Shown here: one piece after another, positions 60,724 to 64,000 of the stretch
How positions within the stretch are numbered: position 1 is the stretch's first letter
How the letters are laid out: the number at the start of each line of letters is the position of its first letter
NCBI GenBank assembly: GCA_006738865.1
Contig: AP019701.1
Coordinates: 2,910,001 to 2,974,000 of the forward strand
Length of the DNA stretch: 64,000 nt
Source: Allostella sp. ATCC 35155
GTDB lineage: Bacteria; Pseudomonadota; Alphaproteobacteria; ATCC43930; Allostellaceae
Direction: 5' to 3'
Program-made: the position numbers and the translations under genes
Notes under the pieces: model-generated
Told to the model about the DNA's origin: nothing
The model's database searches: none
Seen by the model: the letters and a program-made list of their open reading frames with translations, nothing else

Positions 60724-60974
60724 CGGCGACTCTGGCGGTTGCGCCCGTCGCGGCGCCGTCAAACGCCGACCTGGTCCGGGCCAGCGACCGGCTGCAGGAG
60801 GCCGAGACGGTCCTGCGGACGATCTGGAGCGGCCGTCCAATCGACGCCCTGATGGTGCTGGCGGCCTGCGCCGGGCACGTCCTGGCGCTGTCGGCCGATC
60901 CGGACCAGCTGCGCCGCCAGTTCGGCCGCATGGTCGACGAGGCGTGGTTGGACCTGTCGAGGACCGGCCGGTGA
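60720..60974 (+). CDS. small hypothetical phage protein
   Basis: An 84-residue helical protein (LVRASDRLQEAETVLRTIWS ...). GTG start at 60720 overlaps the previous stop (GTGA), and its own stop overlaps the next GTG. Unknown function. Confidence 0.6.
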   Translation: MTATLAVAPVAAPSNADLVRASDRLQEAETVLRTIWSGRPIDALMVLAACAGHVLALSADPDQLRRQFGRMVDEAWLDLSRTGR

Positions 60975-61204
60975 GCGGCGTCCGCCCGATAGCCGACCCG
61001 TTCGCGCTCGAGCGCGCGCTGCAGGAGACCGAGCGCAAGTTGTCTGCCCTGCAGGCGGCCGCCCGCGAGGTCTGCTCCGTCTGGGGTGCGGACCAGCCGG
61101 GTGCTGACGGTCGGTCGCCCTGGGGCTCGCTGATCGAGCTGAGGAGGGTGCTTGAGGACCAGGGCGGAGTGGCTGCCGCGGTCGTGAAGGGGGACGGCGA
61201 GTGA
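60971..61204 (+). CDS. small hypothetical phage protein
   Basis: A 77-residue protein with a coiled-coil segment (LERALQETERKLSALQAAAR). GTGA coupling at both ends. Unknown function. Confidence 0.6.
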   Translation: MSGVRPIADPFALERALQETERKLSALQAAAREVCSVWGADQPGADGRSPWGSLIELRRVLEDQGGVAAAVVKGDGE

Positions 61205-61470
61205 GCACCCGCCTCGGCGACGGCCCGATCCAGCCCGAATTCCTGGCGGAGATGAACGCGGTTGCCAGCGCGATCGACGTCACTTTCAACGGAACGACGC
61301 GCGGCCCCGATCGCAAGGTCGGGTTCGTCCTGCTCTGCTTCCCGTTCGGAGCGACGGACGGACGGTGCAACTTCATCTCGAATGGCGCCGACCGGCGCGA
61401 CCTCATCGCCCTGTTCAAGGAGATGATCGCCCGGTTCGAGGGGCAACCTGAGATGAAGGGGCGCGCATGA
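61201..61470 (+). CDS. small conserved-looking phage protein
   Basis: An 89-residue protein (VGFVLLCFPFGATDGRCNFI, then SNGADRRDLIALFKEMIARF). This short alpha/beta form is frequent in phage early operons, but I know no function. GTG start coupled to the preceding gene, stop coupled by ATGA to the next. Confidence 0.65.
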   Translation: MSTRLGDGPIQPEFLAEMNAVASAIDVTFNGTTRGPDRKVGFVLLCFPFGATDGRCNFISNGADRRDLIALFKEMIARFEGQPEMKGRA

Positions 61471-61655
61471 CCACCCGCCTGCGCCCCGGCGACCGGGTGC
61501 GGCACATGCTCGACGACCTCGAGGGGATCGTCGAACGGGTCAGCAACCGCGGCCGCATCCCGACCGCCGTGGTGCGCCTCGAGGCCGGCGGAACGGCCGA
61601 GCTGCCGCAGGGCGAATGGGAGCGGCTGCCGGCGATCGGGAGCCTGTCGGCATGA
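61467..61655 (+). CDS. small KOW/SH3-like protein
   Basis: A 62-residue protein that reads as a single small beta-barrel: LRPGDRVRHMLDDLEGIVER, then GRIPTAVVRLEAGGTAELPQ. Such SH3/KOW-like barrels bind nucleic acid or protein. Coupled by ATGA at both ends. Confidence 0.6.
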   Translation: MTTRLRPGDRVRHMLDDLEGIVERVSNRGRIPTAVVRLEAGGTAELPQGEWERLPAIGSLSA

Positions 61656-62956
61656 CGCCAAGCGATTTCAATCGGAGAAGGAAGCGCTTCGCCGCATGGC
61701 TGGTCGAGCGCGGCGCGACGATGCTGGCGCCGATCGACAAGAAGCGCGACCTGCTGCGCTGGGCCGGCGGCGGCAAGGTCTCGTACGTCCACCGCGGCAA
61801 GGGCGACCGGCTCTATTTCATGGGGCTGGCCGAGGCGGCCTGGACCGCCTTCCTGGCGAAAGCGGCCTGGGCGTTCCCGCCGGTCGCCGGCGAGGCGGCC
61901 GAGCTGCCGGCCGGCGAGACGCCGGCGCCGAAGGCTGAGCCCCGCAAGCGCAAGCCGTCCCGGCCGCGCCCGCCCTACCCGCTGCAGAAGACGGCGCGCG
62001 ACGGCGTCGTGCGCGTCGCCGGCATCTATCGCATGCCCGCCGAGGCCTATCACGCCGACCCCTGCCCCGAGCCGTCCCTGTCGAACAGCGGCGCCCGGCT
62101 GCTGCACCAGATGTGCCCCGCCATCTTCTGGCACCGCCGGCTCGACCCGCCGGTGCCGAGCCGGGCGCAGAGCCTCGGCACCGCGGCTCATACCTGGATC
62201 CTCGAGGGCGAGGCCTTCGAGCGGCGCTACGTCACCCTGTCGCCGCACCACAGCAACCGGTCGGCGATCGGCCGGGCGACGGTCGAGCGCATCGAGGCGG
62301 AGGGCAGGACGGCGATCGCGGCGGCCGACTGGCACACCATCCGCGCCATGCGCGAAGCGATCGAGGCCCACCCCTTCGCCGCCAACGCCTTCCGCGGCGG
62401 CCGGCCGGAGATGAGCCTCTTCTGGCAGGACGCCTATCTCGGCGTCTGGTGCCGCGCCCGGCCCGACTACCTGCCCGACCGCGGGCCGATCATCGTCGAC
62501 TACATGACGGCCCGCAGCGTCCATCCGGAGGATCTGCGCAAGGCGCTCGTCACCTATGGCTACGACCAGAAGGGCGACTGGCTGATCCGCGGCGCCCGCG
62601 CGCTCGGCCTGATCGAGCGCCCGTCGGTCGCCTACGTCATCCAGCAGTCGGACCCGCCCTACCCCGTCGTCGTCGCCCGCCTGACGCCGGCGACGCTGAC
62701 CGGCGGGCGGATGAAGAACGACCGCGCCCTCGCCCTCTTCGCCCGCTGCCTGCGGACGGGCACCTGGCCCGGCTACGGCGACGAGGACGTCGTCGAACTC
62801 GACCTGCCGGAGTGGGAGCACCGCCGCCTGCAGGCCGACAGCGAAGCCGGGCATTTCGACGTCGCCCGCATCCTCCGCGGCGTCCGCCTCACCCCGCCCG
62901 CCACCGACACGACGGCCGCCGACCAGCGCGCGGCCGAAGTCGCCGCCACGCCCTGA
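61652..62956 (+). CDS. RecE/exonuclease VIII-like PD-(D/E)XK protein with an altered active site
   Basis: A 434-residue protein. Residues 1-110 are a separate basic N-terminal part. The nuclease-like domain begins at YHADPCPEPSLSNSGARLLH and continues with RAQSLGTAAHTWILEGEAFE and LGVWCRARPDYLP (Asp272). The position of the catalytic D-x-K triad reads IIVDYMTARSVHPEDL: Asp283 is present but Lys is replaced by Met285 (ATG at 62504-62506 instead of AAG). The motif YGYDQKGDW follows. Such proteins resect DNA ends for phage recombination with an annealing partner. Confidence 0.85.
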   Translation: MTPSDFNRRRKRFAAWLVERGATMLAPIDKKRDLLRWAGGGKVSYVHRGKGDRLYFMGLAEAAWTAFLAKAAWAFPPVAGEAAELPAGETPAPKAEPRKRKPSRPRPPYPLQKTARDGVVRVAGIYRMPAEAYHADPCPEPSLSNSGARLLHQMCPAIFWHRRLDPPVPSRAQSLGTAAHTWILEGEAFERRYVTLSPHHSNRSAIGRATVERIEAEGRTAIAAADWHTIRAMREAIEAHPFAANAFRGGRPEMSLFWQDAYLGVWCRARPDYLPDRGPIIVDYMTARSVHPEDLRKALVTYGYDQKGDWLIRGARALGLIERPSVAYVIQQSDPPYPVVVARLTPATLTGGRMKNDRALALFARCLRTGTWPGYGDEDVVELDLPEWEHRRLQADSEAGHFDVARILRGVRLTPPATDTTAADQRAAEVAATP

Positions 62957-62964
62957 GGAGCCCC

Positions 62965-64000
62965 ATGCCCATCCTGCAGATCGCCCCCGTCACCCGCCGC
63001 GGCATGAAGCTGATGGTCAGCCTCTACGGCCTGTCGGAGACGGGGAAGACCATGTCGGCCCTGCGGCTGGCCGCCGGGATCGAGCCGGACCCACAGAAGC
63101 GCATGCTGCTCGATACCGAGGGCGGGCAGCGCGGCCGCGCCTACACCGACCATATCGACGGCGGCTACCTCTACGCGCAGCTGAGCCGTCCCTTCACGCC
63201 CGAGCGCTACATCCAGGCGCTCGACGAGATCGAGCAGGCCGGCGTCAACGTCCTCGTCATCGACAGCATCAGCCACGCCTGGTTCGGCGAGGGCGGCATC
63301 CTCGACATGGTCGACGAGATTCCGGGCGACAACTTCGCCAAGTGGAAGAAGCCCAAGCGCCGCCTCGCGAAGATGACCCAGCGGCTGATGGGCTCGGACA
63401 TGCACATCATCCTCTGCGCCCGGGCGAAGGAGCCGCTGATCGACGGCCGCGACGCCAACGGCAAGCCGATCAAGGTGCGCGGGCCCGTCGTGCCGATCCA
63501 GGAGCGGACGCTCTGGTACGACCTGACGATCGTGGCCCAGATGCTGGGCGACGGCGAGTTCGACATCACCCGGCCGCAGGGCAAGTGCCCGGGCATGCTT
63601 CGCCCGTTCTTCGCCGAGGGCAAGGTGATGGACGAGGCCCTGGGGCGGAAGCTCGCGGCCTGGGCCATGGCCGAGGGCGGCAAGAGCCCGGAGCATCGCC
63701 GCCTCGAGCTGGACGCCATGTCGGCCGCCGAGGCCGGGGTCGAGGCCTTCCGCAGGTTCTGGGGCGAGATCAGCATCGAACAGCGCGGGCTGATCAACGC
63801 CAACCGCGGCAACTATCAGTCGATCGCGACGGCCGCCGACCGCGAGCGCGAGGAGCAGCAGGCGAACGGCGAGGCGCCCGACGACGAGGCCACCGTGACG
63901 GCGGAGGCGCTGAAGATCCAGGCGGCGGGCGCGAAGGCCGGGAAGCCGGCCGCCGCAGCGGCAGCGCCGGAGAAGACACCCCCGCCGACAGCCGACACCA
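62965..64000 (+). CDS. Sak4-like RecA-type recombination ATPase (partial)
   Basis: At least 345 residues, running off the right edge. Walker A GLSETGKT is at residues 22-29, then MLLDTEGGQRGRAY, a Walker B-like NVLVIDSISHAWFG, and a conserved MGSDMHIILCARAKEPL segment. This is the phage AAA_24/Sak4 type, a RecA-core ATPase that assists single-strand annealing. Following the RecE-like gene by eight bases, it completes a two-part recombination system. GAGGAG precedes the ATG. Confidence 0.85.
   Translation, partial: MPILQIAPVTRRGMKLMVSLYGLSETGKTMSALRLAAGIEPDPQKRMLLDTEGGQRGRAYTDHIDGGYLYAQLSRPFTPERYIQALDEIEQAGVNVLVIDSISHAWFGEGGILDMVDEIPGDNFAKWKKPKRRLAKMTQRLMGSDMHIILCARAKEPLIDGRDANGKPIKVRGPVVPIQERTLWYDLTIVAQMLGDGEFDITRPQGKCPGMLRPFFAEGKVMDEALGRKLAAWAMAEGGKSPEHRRLELDAMSAAEAGVEAFRRFWGEISIEQRGLINANRGNYQSIATAADREREEQQANGEAPDDEATVTAEALKIQAAGAKAGKPAAAAAAPEKTPPPTADT

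Noticed and set aside
44143-64000. Search for the phage integrase
   Set aside because: No tyrosine or serine recombinase motif was seen on either strand of the window, so it is presumed to lie beyond 64 kb.

Overview
The window is GC-rich throughout, with coding strands strongly biased to G/C at third positions. The host genes are a dipeptide-type ABC importer, a DmpA-type peptidase and PPK2. Together with GTG starts and tight ATGA/GTGA overlaps, they point to an alphaproteobacterium (Hyphomicrobiales or Rhodospirillales). I cannot name a species.

Host part, 1 to about 10,740. A leftward ABC importer operon (binding protein, two permeases, two ATPases, the last cut by the window edge) faces a rightward pair: a P1-family peptidase and an overlapping GNAT acetyltransferase. 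Next comes a rightward phosphate module: an Na/Pi cotransporter, a small coiled-coil protein, a PstS-like binding protein and a class II polyphosphate kinase. At 10,737-10,781 only the 3' half of a tRNA-Val(GAC) is present. I read this as the left attachment site of a prophage.

Prophage, about 10,781 to beyond 64,000 (more than 53 kb; no integrase in view, so the right end lies outside). The left tip carries accessory genes (a small Cys-motif protein, a SRAP DNA-crosslink protein, an S1/P1-type nuclease, a small basic protein), then leftward lysis genes (nested Rz/Rz1 spanins, a lytic transglycosylase, a holin-like protein), a tRNA-like gene and a small ORF with an in-frame amber codon. From 16.4 to 44.5 kb an HK97-type siphovirus morphogenesis operon is read leftward: HNH nuclease, small and large terminase, portal, protease, capsid, connectors, two paralogous tail-tube proteins, tail assembly chaperones linked by a -1 frameshift at GGGAAAC, a 2,325-residue tape measure and a set of tail-tip and fibre proteins. 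The portal gene encodes a three-part protein: portal, 2H-phosphoesterase with two HxT motifs, and a C-terminal toxin-like domain. The tail-tip protein ends in 14 tandem repeats of about 22 residues.

From 44.5 to 52.4 kb lies the leftward early operon: NusG-like protein, replication protein, wHTH regulator, two DNA methyltransferases, RuvC-like resolvase, an RMF-domain protein and a Cro-like repressor, nearly all translationally coupled. A CI-like repressor diverges from it across two operators. The 52.8-59.7 kb stretch is AT-richer lysogenic-conversion cargo: unknown membrane proteins and lipoproteins, a P-loop two-gene cassette, and a PPC/RTX calcium-binding protein. That last gene is cut by an embedded Illumina Nextera adapter (57,871-57,940), an assembly artefact. 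At 59.76 kb two more copies of the same operator precede a second, rightward early operon. It runs through small coupled genes to a RecE-like nuclease (with an apparently lost catalytic lysine) and a Sak4-like recombination ATPase that leaves the window. The shared operators suggest that one repressor silences both early operons.
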